A stretch of DNA of 14,875 nucleotides from Methylococcaceae bacterium (GCA_005779525.1 SXIZ01000068.1:1-14875); one strand, 5' to 3'; positions 1-8,597 are shown, numbered from the stretch's first letter. The notes: generated by a model not told the origin, from the letters alone. Program-made: numbers and translations.

Positions 1-1104
1 CCATTCTTTGTCGAATAAACAGACGCCTGCGGGTAAGTGTTTCGCGTCAAACGCTTTCATTTCCGTTAATAACTTCATGGCCTCGATTTTCATTTGGCCT
101 TCGACGTCACGGCGATCTTTGTTTAATTCATCTAATTGTTGTGCAATCTCTCGAGCTAACTGCACATCTTCGGTGATTAAACATTGAATGCCCAACGACA
201 TATCATCCATACGTCCTGCAGCATTTAACCGCGGTCCCAAGGCAAAACCTAAGTCCGCTGCAGATAGTGATTGCAGTTGTCGCCCAGAAATGTGGACGAG
301 TTCAACGATACCTGGATGCGCATGCCCTGAGCGAATCCGTAATAAGCCCTGATGGACTAACACCCGGTTAACATCGTCCAAAGCGACCACATCAGCCACG
401 GTCCCTAAGGCGACGTAGTCCAATAATTGCGCCAAATTCGGCTCTGGAACGTGCGCATTAAAATGGCCTTGCTCGCGCATGCGATTGCGGAGTGCAAGCA
501 AGATGTAAAACATCACGCCGACACCCGCAAGATTGCGGCTGGGGAATTTATCCTCCGGCAAATTGGGATTGACGATGGCATCGGCCACAGGCAATTGAGG
601 GCCGGGCAAATGATGATCGGTAATTAAGACTTGGATGCCTAGCGCTTTGGCCGCTTCGACCCCGGCTAAGCTAGAAATACCGTTATCGACGGTAATGATG
701 GCATCGGGCTGTTGCTGTTGCGCGAGTTCGACAATTTCGGGGGTCAAACCATAGCCATATTCAAAGCGATTAGGCACGATAAAATTCAGCTGCCGAAAAC
801 CCAATAATGCTAAGCCTCTTAAAGCCACCGCACAACTGGTCGCCCCATCTGCGTCAAAATCGCCGACGATAGTAATACGCTGCTGCGATTTTAATAACTG
901 CAACAACGCCGTGACCATGGTTTCCATCCCAGTCAGCAACCACGGTGAGGGCAGTTTGTTCAAGGTGCGTTCTAATTCTGCCAAGGAGCGTATCCCACGT
1001 GCGGCAAAAATTCTTTGTAAAATCGGGTCCATATCCCCGAACTGGGGATGCATCACTTTAACTGGACGCGTTAGGATAGTTTTTTGCACGCCATGCGAGT
1101 ACAT
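1..1104 (-). CDS. recJ: Single-stranded-DNA-specific 5'-3' exonuclease RecJ, partial (C-terminus beyond left edge)
   Basis: RecJ degrades single-stranded DNA from 5' ends in recombinational and mismatch repair in the cytoplasm. I translated the minus strand from the ATG at 1104-1102 and it stays open for 368 codons to the window edge. Family lengths are near 570 residues, so about 200 C-terminal residues, including most of the OB-fold part, are missing from view. Visible DHH-family motifs, in order, are GDFDADG (residues 81-87), VDNG (139-142), DHH (163-165), GTVADVV (234-240) and GPRLNAAGRM (290-299). These supply the metal-binding aspartates and histidines and the DHHA1-side motif. The start is the first ATG after an in-frame TAA (1123-1125); no strong ribosome binding site precedes it. 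It lies 53 bp downstream of sbcC in the same direction, which suggests co-transcription. Identification is firm from the motifs. Confidence 0.96.
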   Translation of the reverse strand, partial: MYSHGVQKTILTRPVKVMHPQFGDMDPILQRIFAARGIRSLAELERTLNKLPSPWLLTGMETMVTALLQLLKSQQRITIVGDFDADGATSCAVALRGLALLGFRQLNFIVPNRFEYGYGLTPEIVELAQQQQPDAIITVDNGISSLAGVEAAKALGIQVLITDHHLPGPQLPVADAIVNPNLPEDKFPSRNLAGVGVMFYILLALRNRMREQGHFNAHVPEPNLAQLLDYVALGTVADVVALDDVNRVLVHQGLLRIRSGHAHPGIVELVHISGRQLQSLSAADLGFALGPRLNAAGRMDDMSLGIQCLITEDVQLAREIAQQLDELNKDRRDVEGQMKIEAMKLLTEMKAFDAKHLPAGVCLFDKEW

Positions 1105-1157
1105 ATGCTTAAGCCGCTGATTTTAAGTTATTCAAGTGTGTTAAAGGTCTTAGCCCT

Positions 1158-4100
1158 TTACACTAATGCTCTTAATTCACTTAAGCCATTGGGTTTTTTG
1201 ATCATTTCAATCTGGGTTTTTATGCGTTTACGTACGCCCTCAACATGCGAAATCACACCCACTTTTTTACCCTGTGTTTGTAAACCTTCTAAGGTCGAGA
1301 CCACGATTGTCAGAGCGTCGGCATCTAAATTACCAAAGCCCTCATCCAGAAATAAGGAGTCTATCGCGCGACCATTGCTGGCTAATTCCGCTAATCCTAA
1401 GGCTAATGCCAAACTGACGACAAAGGCCTCTCCTCCCGATAAAGTCTTAGGGAGGCGACGGGCGTTCTGTTGGTAGGTATCTTCGATGTCCAACGCTAAG
1501 CCTTGTTCGGTGTCGCGCTGACGCACATAAAAACGCCCACTGATTTTTTCGAGGATAACATTAGTCTGTGCCAGCAATTTATCCGCCATACGCCGCTGCA
1601 CCTTCCGTCTAAAAGCGTGACCATTTTCTTGACGTAGCGCGTCTAGTTCGGCTTGCGCCAGGGCAACTTGTACCTGTTGCTGGGTGATTAAATCTAAAAC
1701 TTGCGCATATTGCTCTCGACGCACTTGCTGTTTGGTCAATAACTCTTCTAAGCGCTCGATTTCTAAGCGGGTGATATCGATTTTCTCCGCTAGCTGTTTG
1801 CGGGTATTTTCCAATTCTGCTAGTGAATGTTTAGTGTTAACCCAAGCATATTCTTGTTTTTGCGCTTGCAGTTGCGTCAAGGTTTGTTGCAATTGCAGGA
1901 GTTGCGGCTCGATCTGCGCTAATGTTTGCGTCAAGGTCGCAGCTTGCGGTAATAATTGTAAAACTTCGACTAATTCCGCATAGCTAGTCAAGCCCGCAGC
2001 TTGTGCTTGAGTTTGCAATTGCTGCTGCAGGGCGTGGACTTGGGTTTGGGTTTGGGCGATTTCGGCAGATTTTTCGTTAATCAGGCGTTGCTTCTCTATC
2101 ACAGCCAATTCAACACCCGCGCCCTGCTCTATTTTTAATTTACTTAAGCATTCTTGCACCCGTTGCTGCTGAGTGAGCAAAATACCATGGCCTTCGGTCA
2201 TTTTTTGCTGCAATTCTTGCAGTTCTTCTTGCACGCTTTTCTCGCGCAACAAATAAGTTTGGTATTCTTGCCGCCGTTGATTTAAACGATCAAATAACGC
2301 GTCTTCTTTACCCTTGGCAGGCATTTTTTCATTGAGGCGTTCCAATTGCCCGAGCACTTTGGCACTCAGCGGTTTTTCTTCCGCTTCTAATTGTGCCAGT
2401 TGTTGTTCCAAAGCAATCAATTCTTGCGGGCGATTCACATCGCTGGCAGCCAATTCCATCGCGGTCGCTTGTACTTGTTCCAGCTTAGCGCTTTGGGTAT
2501 CCAGTTGCAGTTTGGTTTTAGTGATTTTTTGCTGCAAGGAGCGCACACTTTTGTAAATGAACTCTAAATCTTTGAGCTCCACTTCTTGCGTTTTGAGTAA
2601 GCGTTTCATCAAACCAGTATTCTTGATAGTCAATTCTGGCTGCACTACGCCCAATCGATTACAGAGCGTCACCCAATCGGAGTGTAAACGCACGACACGG
2701 TCGCTTTTTAGCTGCTTATCCTTCACTTGTTTTTCGGCAGCTTGCAGTTGCTGCTCGACGCGAGCAATACTATTGCTCATGGAATTCACCCGCGATTTTT
2801 GCACCGATAATGCCTTTTGCGAATCCATTTGTGGTGGCGCATCGGTAACATAAGGATGTTTTACCGAGCCACATAATGGGCAGGGCTCGCCGCGCACTAA
2901 ATGTAAACGGTCAGCTTGCATTTTTTTAAGCAACGACTCGTTAAATACCGCGTGCTCCAAGGATTTTTTGATATTTTCTTCTTGCGTCAATTGCGTACGC
3001 ATGCGCTGCAAACGTTGACTGATTGCGGTAGGATCGAGTTCTGCAGGACGTTTAATTAAACCTAAGCGGACTAATAATCCATCACTGAAGCGGCTATGAA
3101 TATTCGCCAAGGTTAATAATTCTTTATGATCTTTAACTTTGATCTGTTGTTCAGCGCGTAGCTCTGCCAACTCCTCTAAAGTCAATCCACGACTAATTTT
3201 TTCTATTTCCGCTTCTAACTGCGCTATGTTTTTTTGCAATACGGGCGTTTCGCTTTGGAGATTGTGTAACGCGTTTTTAGTGGACTTAGTTTTCGCCTGG
3301 GTATCTTTAGTCCATTTGTTATAGGCTTTTAATTGGCCTTTGACCGTGACAAGATCGGCACTGAGTTTTTTCATACCCCCGATATCAGGAAAGCCATCCA
3401 GTAAAATGGCATCGTTGTTATGTTCTTGCAGCCATTGTTTAACATTCGCTTGCAACGCCTGTTTTTCAAGGACTTGCTGCTCTATGGTTTGCAGCAAATT
3501 CAATTCGTTACGATGCTCGTTTTGTAACATCTCCGCTTGGAAATTGAGGGCGCTGATAATCTCCTGTTGTTCATTGAGCGAGCGTCCAGAGCCGAGAATA
3601 GAGTTTTTGGAGTTGATGTCCAACGTCTGTAATTGCGTTTTAAGTTGCTCTAACTCCTGACGATATTCCGCCAAACTTTGCTGATCCCGTTGCAGGTTCG
3701 CCGCGAGCGATTCACTGTAGGTCACATCAGTCGCTAAGGCTGCTACGCCTTGAAACTGACTAATGCGTTGTAAATTTTGGCTCAGTTGTTGCCGTTGCAA
3801 GCGCAGTTGTTCGCTGTTCTGCATCTGCTGCTGAATTTGTGCATCGCATTGCGCAAGTGCAGTTACGCCCTGGATTTGCTGCTGCAGCTCTGCTAACTGC
3901 TGTGCATACTCAGCGCGTTGCGCTTGAAAATCCGCTAAATCAAGTTCACTGGCTTCTAGACTTGCCGCATCCAATACCGGAATGGCTTCTAAATCGGTCT
4001 GCAACTCCTGCAATTTAAGCTGCGCTGCGGTAGCATTTTCTTGAATTTCGAGTTTGTAATCAGCATAAATATCTTGACTGACGATGCGTTCCAAAATATC

Positions 4101-4592
4101 CAAACGCTCGCTATCCAAAGCATTTAAAAATGCAGAAAAATCGCCTTGAGCCAATAACGTAGAACGCGTGAAATTACGAAAATCCAAACCAATGATCGTT
4201 ACCATCTGCTTACGCACGCTCGCAACATCTTCTGCCAAAAGTTGCTCATCGTCACCCAGTAGCTTTAGTTGCATACTCGCAGGCGCCACTTGCCCGTCGA
4301 CTTTCGCTACGGCCCAGCGCGAGCGGTAACGCTGCTCGCCTAACATAAATTCCACTTGCGCAAAGGCCTCGCCAGTATCCACTGTCATGACATGTTCGGC
4401 TGGGCGATCAAAACGAAAAGTCTCGGCATACAAGGCTAAGGTAATCGCATCCAGAATACTACTTTTACCCGAGCCATTCGGTCCGGTAATCGCAAATACC
4501 CCAGCATTCGCTAATGGCGCCTGACTAAAATCAATCAGATGCTCACCTTGTAAGGAATTAATATTTTTAAAATAAATGCTGAGAATTTTCAT
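1158..4592 (-). CDS. sbcC: Exonuclease subunit SbcC (SMC/Rad50-like ATPase)
   Basis: With SbcD, SbcC forms a nuclease that opens DNA hairpins and cleans DNA ends in the cytoplasm. The 1144-residue product is near the usual SbcC size (about 1050 in E. coli). The N-terminus MKILSIYFKN and the Walker A GPNGSGKS (residues 37-44) are typical, followed by the Q-loop LLAQGDFSAFL (Q149). Long glutamine- and leucine-rich coiled coils follow, broken near the middle by a zinc hook CPLC (571-574). The C-terminal ATPase half has the ABC signature LSGGEA (1051-1056), Walker B SLFLDEGFG (1079-1087) and the H-loop SH (1115-1116). The usual upstream partner sbcD is not adjacent: the gene upstream encodes a PepSY membrane protein. 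recJ lies downstream. The ATG at 4592 gives the canonical N-terminus, with only a weak ribosome binding site. Several plus-strand open frames across this gene are shadows. Confidence 0.96.
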   Translation of the reverse strand: MKILSIYFKNINSLQGEHLIDFSQAPLANAGVFAITGPNGSGKSSILDAITLALYAETFRFDRPAEHVMTVDTGEAFAQVEFMLGEQRYRSRWAVAKVDGQVAPASMQLKLLGDDEQLLAEDVASVRKQMVTIIGLDFRNFTRSTLLAQGDFSAFLNALDSERLDILERIVSQDIYADYKLEIQENATAAQLKLQELQTDLEAIPVLDAASLEASELDLADFQAQRAEYAQQLAELQQQIQGVTALAQCDAQIQQQMQNSEQLRLQRQQLSQNLQRISQFQGVAALATDVTYSESLAANLQRDQQSLAEYRQELEQLKTQLQTLDINSKNSILGSGRSLNEQQEIISALNFQAEMLQNEHRNELNLLQTIEQQVLEKQALQANVKQWLQEHNNDAILLDGFPDIGGMKKLSADLVTVKGQLKAYNKWTKDTQAKTKSTKNALHNLQSETPVLQKNIAQLEAEIEKISRGLTLEELAELRAEQQIKVKDHKELLTLANIHSRFSDGLLVRLGLIKRPAELDPTAISQRLQRMRTQLTQEENIKKSLEHAVFNESLLKKMQADRLHLVRGEPCPLCGSVKHPYVTDAPPQMDSQKALSVQKSRVNSMSNSIARVEQQLQAAEKQVKDKQLKSDRVVRLHSDWVTLCNRLGVVQPELTIKNTGLMKRLLKTQEVELKDLEFIYKSVRSLQQKITKTKLQLDTQSAKLEQVQATAMELAASDVNRPQELIALEQQLAQLEAEEKPLSAKVLGQLERLNEKMPAKGKEDALFDRLNQRRQEYQTYLLREKSVQEELQELQQKMTEGHGILLTQQQRVQECLSKLKIEQGAGVELAVIEKQRLINEKSAEIAQTQTQVHALQQQLQTQAQAAGLTSYAELVEVLQLLPQAATLTQTLAQIEPQLLQLQQTLTQLQAQKQEYAWVNTKHSLAELENTRKQLAEKIDITRLEIERLEELLTKQQVRREQYAQVLDLITQQQVQVALAQAELDALRQENGHAFRRKVQRRMADKLLAQTNVILEKISGRFYVRQRDTEQGLALDIEDTYQQNARRLPKTLSGGEAFVVSLALALGLAELASNGRAIDSLFLDEGFGNLDADALTIVVSTLEGLQTQGKKVGVISHVEGVRKRIKTQIEMIKKPNGLSELRALV

Positions 4593-4699
4593 TGACTACC
4601 GTTTCTGAATGACTACACAGGCAAATTTCACTACATCGGGATAGTAAGTCGCTCTTTTTTTAGTTTATGCCCATAATTAAAAGCATAATTTAGATAAGC

Positions 4700-4729
4700 A
4701 TTATACCGCTGTAAAACTTATTCACCCAA
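4700..4729 (-). promoter_or_regulatory. Putative sigma-70-type promoter for sbcC(-recJ)
   Basis: On the minus strand a perfect TATAAT (4705-4700) is preceded by TTGGGT (4729-4724) with an 18-bp spacer. The first three bases of the -35 match consensus. An overlapping alternative reads TTTACA, 17 bp, TAAATT. Either would start transcription roughly 85-105 bp before the sbcC ATG. It lies between the stop of the PepSY gene (4740) and sbcC, so sbcC probably does not depend on the upstream gene. Seen by eye only. Confidence 0.5.
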
Positions 4730-4739
4730 CATACTCGTG

Positions 4740-6047
4740 CTATTTCTGAAAGCTACGCAGTAAATCCAATACTCGCTGTACGATCAACCTACAAAAATCT
4801 CGGAGACTCGGCCAGTGACTCGCCAATTTTTGCCCCACATGCACACTTAGTTGCCTAGCTACACGGATGAACTGTTGCAGACTTTGACGTCCCGCAGTCA
4901 TAACATCCTTAGAATCAGGCACCCAACCTTGACGCATCAACCAACGGCTGAGGCCAGTGATATACAACCAAAATAACGCCTGCCCGCATAAAAACCACAC
5001 TAACCGCCCTTGAGCTCCCAGTGCTTCCCCGGTATGTATTGGCCAGACCCAGGTGGACAACGTTGCACCGAAACTAAATCCCTTAGGATCACGCACTTCT
5101 TTGATTTGACCACTCCAGCGATCGACCCAAACGGTAGTAAATGGATGTCGATGATTCACTTCTTCTCCTTGACGTAAATTGATGCGATAAACGCCCGCAT
5201 CACCCGCGGGCGTACTTACGCGCCGTAATTCTGCTCGGGGAAAAGGTGCGCGTGCTATGAATGCGGCACCCGACAGCGTCGTAGGATTTTTCGTGGGATT
5301 GGCGGTGCTGACAATTTCTTTGCCCGTGCCGCCGTGTCCCATACCTTCAGAACCAAAAAGTGTGGTCAGTATTGCAGGAAAACTTAGCAACACCCCTGTC
5401 AACGCCAGGACCAACAAAAATACGGCACTTAATACCCCCAGTAGACGGTGAATATCTATCAGCAATTGCTGCAAACTCGCTTGTGGCTTAAGTACGATTA
5501 CTCTCCAAATTTGCCGCCAACCAGGCCACCACAAATACAATCCTGACACGATGGAAAAAGTCAGTAGACATCCCAGCACCCCCACCCATTGCCAGCCGCG
5601 GGCACCCATCGCTAATTGCGTATGCAGATCTAAAATCCAGGTGGTTAAGGTCTGTCCCCAAAAGCGATTCGCCACCACCTCCGCGGTGTAGGGATTAATA
5701 CTCACCATTAACGGTGCGTAAAATTCATCTATGGTTTCATGCGGTTTTTCGAACCATGCCGTCAACATCGCATCGCGTTCCATAGGCATTTCTAATGTCC
5801 AAGTGCCATAGCGTTTGGGATGTTCGATACGCAAGGCCAACATAATTTTGTCCAAAGACTGTACTTGCGCACGGGGCTGTTCAATCACCAATTCAGGGTT
5901 AAAGCAGCGATCTATGGCTTCGCGATAAATGCTTAAACTGCCACTCAGCCCTAAGATCGCAAAAAAGAATCCAAAAATTAAAGCCAGATACACATGCAGC
6001 ATTAACCAAGCATGTCGGTCAAAATGCAATAAACGAGGTAATGACAT
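4740..6047 (-). CDS. PepSY-associated transmembrane protein (PiuB-like, putative iron-related membrane protein)
   Basis: This 435-residue inner-membrane protein belongs to the PepSY-associated TM family. Members are often near siderophore receptors and some are iron-regulated, but the biochemical role is not well settled. Four hydrophobic segments are visible at about residues 14-40, 152-175, 202-227 and 348-370. The loop between the first two (about 50-140) and the loop after the third (about 230-335) carry the PepSY-like extracytoplasmic parts. Conserved-looking histidines sit next to membrane segments: LHTQLAMG (H142), DIHRLLG (H200) and WPIHTGEALG (H338), a pattern often read as possible heme or metal ligands. 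The family call is good; a ferric reductase role is only an inference. No TonB-dependent receptor is next to it. The ATG at 6047 begins MSLPRLLHFDRHAW, typical of the family; the ribosome binding site is weak. Confidence 0.85.
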   Translation of the reverse strand: MSLPRLLHFDRHAWLMLHVYLALIFGFFFAILGLSGSLSIYREAIDRCFNPELVIEQPRAQVQSLDKIMLALRIEHPKRYGTWTLEMPMERDAMLTAWFEKPHETIDEFYAPLMVSINPYTAEVVANRFWGQTLTTWILDLHTQLAMGARGWQWVGVLGCLLTFSIVSGLYLWWPGWRQIWRVIVLKPQASLQQLLIDIHRLLGVLSAVFLLVLALTGVLLSFPAILTTLFGSEGMGHGGTGKEIVSTANPTKNPTTLSGAAFIARAPFPRAELRRVSTPAGDAGVYRINLRQGEEVNHRHPFTTVWVDRWSGQIKEVRDPKGFSFGATLSTWVWPIHTGEALGAQGRLVWFLCGQALFWLYITGLSRWLMRQGWVPDSKDVMTAGRQSLQQFIRVARQLSVHVGQKLASHWPSLRDFCRLIVQRVLDLLRSFQK

Positions 6048-6186
6048 AAGTGAACTAGGTGAGCGTTGAGAGAGTTTTTCAGGAATGTTGATAATAGGAT
6101 AGTCGAGACTGCAATCCCTGTCGCCATCCGAAGCCCACTAGCTTAGTAAAGATTGCACACGGGGTACCGACGATACTCAACAGAAA

Positions 6187-6205
6187 TCTCCGGCAATGCC
6201 GGAGA
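6187..6205 (-). terminator. Perfect 8-bp GC-rich hairpin 3' of glgX, possible terminator
   Basis: TCTCCGGC and GCCGGAGA form a perfect 8-bp stem around a 3-base loop, 25 bases after the glgX stop codon. On the minus strand it is followed by only a broken T-run (TTTCTGTT), so it is a weak intrinsic terminator by the classical rule. It could instead protect the 3' end of the mRNA. It separates the glgX transcript from the PepSY gene. Confidence 0.45.
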
Positions 6206-6229
6206 AGTCTATCCTAAAGTTTTACAGGC

Positions 6230-8317
6230 TTATTTATTTTCCAGCACCACGACACTTTTTGCTTTGGTTTCGTAGTTATAACTGCGCACGAGCAACTGTT
6301 CATTGACAGGGATAATGTCGTACGGCGCCGATTTTGAGGTATCCACGGACAGATACCAGGATTTACCCTGAATTTCTGGAAGCTCTACCGAGACTTGCTC
6401 ATCTGCCATGTTCATAATCACGTGCACGTCGGATTCGCCTTCTTGCGTACCCGCCAAGGTAAAAGCTAAAAGCTGAGCATTGGGGTCATCCCACAGCGGC
6501 TGATTGAGCTGCTTACCGTGCCACGTTATATCGCGTTTATCTGTGCCTTCAATCAGGTTGCCCGTGAGGAAGCGGCGACGCATGATACAAGGGTGGCGTT
6601 TACGTAAAGCAATCATCAATTTAACAAAACGCAGGATGTCGGCATGACGCTGCGTCCCCTGCTCCCAATTAATCCAGCTCAGTTCATTATCCTGACAATA
6701 ACCGTTGTTATTGCCGTTTTGGGAATTTAAGAGTTCATCGCCAGCCAACAGCATGGGCACGCCCTGACTCAACAACAAGATCGCAAATACATTTTTGGCT
6801 TGTTGTTTACGCAAGGTCAGGATCGCAACATCATCGGTTTCGCCTTCTACCCCGTGGTTGTAACTTAAATTATTATTGCACCCATCTTGGTTATATTCGC
6901 CATTGGCTTCGTTATGTTTGCTGTTATAACTCAGTAAATCATACAGCGTAAAACCGTCGTGACAGGTGGTAAAGTTAATACTACTGATAGGAAGGCGACC
7001 TTGATGTTGATATAAATCACTACTGCCACAAACTCGCGTTGCCATCTCAGTGACCATACCGCGATCACCTTTGATGAATCGCCGGACCACATCACGGTAG
7101 ATACCATTCCATTCCGCCCAACGGTAACCTGGAAAACTACCTACTTGATAGAGCCCGGCGGCATCCCACGCTTCGGCGATGAGTTTTGGTTGGCTGAGCT
7201 CTTTGGAAAGCTCAATACCCCAGAGCACGGGCGGATCTTGCAATACTTCACCGTTTTCGCCTCTGGCCATGGTACTGGCCAAATCAAAGCGAAAGCCATC
7301 GATATGCATTTCTTTCACCCAATATTCCAAACAACTAATAATAAAGCGTGAAACTAAGGGGTGATTCGCATTAACGGTATTACCACAGCCCGTGTAATCA
7401 CGAAAAATACTTTTATCGAATTTATCATGATGATAAAAAATATTATCGCCAACCCCTCTAAAGTTAATAATTGGCCCCCCCGTCCCTGATTCAGACGTAT
7501 GGTTGAATACCACATCCATAATCACCGCGATGCCTGCTTTATGTAAGGCTTTAACGAGGTCACGAAACTCTTTTAGATGCGTACCTTGTTCAGGCGTCAC
7601 ACAATATCCTGGATGCGGACTGAAAAAACTGTGGGTACTATAGCCCCAATAATTTTTTAGCCCTAAATTGGCAGTATTGGGCGGTACATCTTGTTCATCA
7701 AACGCCATAATGGGCAAGAGTTCAACATGGGTAATCCCCAGCTCTTTTAAATAGGGAATCTTTTCAATCAAGCCGACGAAGCTTCCTGGATGCTTCACCT
7801 GCGCAGACGGATGCCGCGTAAAGCCACCGACGTGTAATTCGTAAATAATGGCTTTTTCACTACTAATACGTAGCGGTTTATCATCTTCCCAATCGTAATT
7901 ATCATCGACAACAATGCAGCGCATAGCGGAATGTGCATTATCTCCAGGCACACACGCCGCGTGCCTATTCCATAATTTATGACTGATGGCTTTTGCCCAG
8001 GGATCGATTAATTGTTTTTCATGATCAAAATGCAATCCGGCTTCGCGAATCAGTTTTGGTCCGTCCATACGCCAGGTGTAACACACGCCTACAGGGAGTT
8101 TGCACACATAGACATGCCAAGAAAAAAAGGTTCGATTATGTTCTTTATCTAATTTTATAACTTGAAAGGGTTCCAAACTGTCGGCATTCTCAAATAGCAG
8201 CAACTCCACTTCCGTAGCATGCCGACTGAAAATAGAAAAATTTACACCACCCGCGTTCAGCTTGGAGCCGGAGGGATAAGGATTACCGGGTTTAATTCTA
8301 TATTCTTTTTGTTGCAT
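6230..8317 (-). CDS. glgX: Glycogen debranching enzyme GlgX / isoamylase family (GH13)
   Basis: This 695-residue enzyme should hydrolyse alpha-1,6 branches of glycogen or limit dextrins in the cytoplasm; E. coli GlgX is about 657 residues. The N-terminus (about 10-110) resembles a CBM48/isoamylase N domain (GNPYPSG, GVNFSIFSRHA). The GH13 barrel carries region I DVVFNH (268-273), region II GFRFDLAS with nucleophile D345, region III AEAWD with acid/base E382, and region IV TCHDG with D454. All three catalytic carboxylates are present. The HNEANGEYNQDG stretch (468-479) is characteristic of the GlgX/TreX group. A C-terminal beta domain follows from about 595. No other glycogen gene (glgA, glgB, glgC, glgP) is in the window, so substrate preference cannot be inferred from context. 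The ATG at 8317 gives the usual N-terminus; the ribosome binding site is a weak AGG. The gene is divergent from kdsD. Confidence 0.93.
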   Translation of the reverse strand: MQQKEYRIKPGNPYPSGSKLNAGGVNFSIFSRHATEVELLLFENADSLEPFQVIKLDKEHNRTFFSWHVYVCKLPVGVCYTWRMDGPKLIREAGLHFDHEKQLIDPWAKAISHKLWNRHAACVPGDNAHSAMRCIVVDDNYDWEDDKPLRISSEKAIIYELHVGGFTRHPSAQVKHPGSFVGLIEKIPYLKELGITHVELLPIMAFDEQDVPPNTANLGLKNYWGYSTHSFFSPHPGYCVTPEQGTHLKEFRDLVKALHKAGIAVIMDVVFNHTSESGTGGPIINFRGVGDNIFYHHDKFDKSIFRDYTGCGNTVNANHPLVSRFIISCLEYWVKEMHIDGFRFDLASTMARGENGEVLQDPPVLWGIELSKELSQPKLIAEAWDAAGLYQVGSFPGYRWAEWNGIYRDVVRRFIKGDRGMVTEMATRVCGSSDLYQHQGRLPISSINFTTCHDGFTLYDLLSYNSKHNEANGEYNQDGCNNNLSYNHGVEGETDDVAILTLRKQQAKNVFAILLLSQGVPMLLAGDELLNSQNGNNNGYCQDNELSWINWEQGTQRHADILRFVKLMIALRKRHPCIMRRRFLTGNLIEGTDKRDITWHGKQLNQPLWDDPNAQLLAFTLAGTQEGESDVHVIMNMADEQVSVELPEIQGKSWYLSVDTSKSAPYDIIPVNEQLLVRSYNYETKAKSVVVLENK

Positions 8318-8371
8318 TACCTGGATCTCATGCTCTAAACAATAAGGCTACGATTGTAGGATCTAAGTTGG

Positions 8372-8400
8372 ATTATACGGCTTCAGCTAAATTAATTCAG
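8372..8400 (-). promoter_or_regulatory. Putative promoter for glgX
   Basis: On the minus strand a perfect TATAAT (8377-8372) is preceded by CTGAAT (8400-8395, matching TGA of the -35 consensus) with a 17-bp spacer. Transcription would begin near 8365, giving a leader of about 48 bases before the glgX ATG. The weak -35 lies fully inside the perfect inverted repeat at 8390-8418, which suggests control by a DNA-binding protein. Confidence 0.5.
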
Positions 8401-8418
8401 CTGTTAGCTGAATTAATT
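8390..8418. repeat. Perfect 13-bp inverted repeat, candidate operator (or hairpin)
   Basis: AATTAATTCAGCT, a GTT loop, then AGCTGAATTAATT: 13 of 13 bases pair. It overlaps the -35 of the putative glgX promoter. On the plus strand six Ts occur at 8429-8434, ten bases after the stem, so a terminator reading toward kdsD is an alternative. The distance is longer than usual for that, and no plus-strand gene lies upstream within the preceding 8 kb. An operator for a dimeric regulator is the better reading but is inferred. Confidence 0.6.
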
Positions 8419-8493
8419 GCTTGAGTTATTTTTTACGACGCGAAATAACTTAAACGAACCGCAAGTAGCGCTGAATTATAAAATTTTATCTGC

Positions 8494-8534
8494 ATTTAAG
8501 TATGGAGGTTTATTTCTGAAATACAAACTTAAAT
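8494..8534. repeat. AT-rich inverted repeat upstream of kdsD promoter
   Basis: ATTTAAGT (8494-8501) pairs perfectly with ACTTAAAT (8527-8534), and inside them TATTTC/GAAATA forms a small nested stem. It lies about 35 bp upstream of the -35 of the kdsD promoter, a position where an activator or repressor could bind. It is AT-rich, so chance cannot be excluded. Confidence 0.35.
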
Positions 8535-8568
8535 AACTACACTGAAGATTCAAGGCGTTATAAATCTC

Positions 8569-8597
8569 CTGATACTCTGCAATATTCATGGCATAAT
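8569..8597 (+). promoter_or_regulatory. Putative sigma-70-type promoter of the kds-lpt-rpoN operon
   Basis: CTGATA (8569-8574, four of six consensus bases), a 17-bp spacer and CATAAT (8592-8597, five of six) form a good promoter. Transcription would start near 8604, leaving a leader of about 26 bases before the kdsD ATG. The ribosome binding site TAGGA (8621-8625) is four bases before the ATG. No sigma-54 type -24/-12 site was seen here. Confidence 0.6.

Noticed and set aside
427..1120. Two plus-strand frames of 66 and 69 residues across recJ
   Set aside because: They are antisense to the RecJ frame, which holds all expected DHH motifs and continues off the left edge.
1105..1157. Possible terminator or promoter between sbcC and recJ
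   Set aside because: The gap shows only a five-base repeat and no T-run or good -10/-35 pair.
1084..3660. Several plus-strand open frames of 61-130 residues across sbcC
   Set aside because: They lie antisense to a long gene with intact SbcC motifs, are rich in cysteine and serine as expected from reverse reading, and match no family.
4655..4695. TTATGC/GCATAA inverted repeat next to a T-run before sbcC
   Set aside because: The six-pair AT-rich stem with a 12-base loop is too weak for a terminator in either direction.
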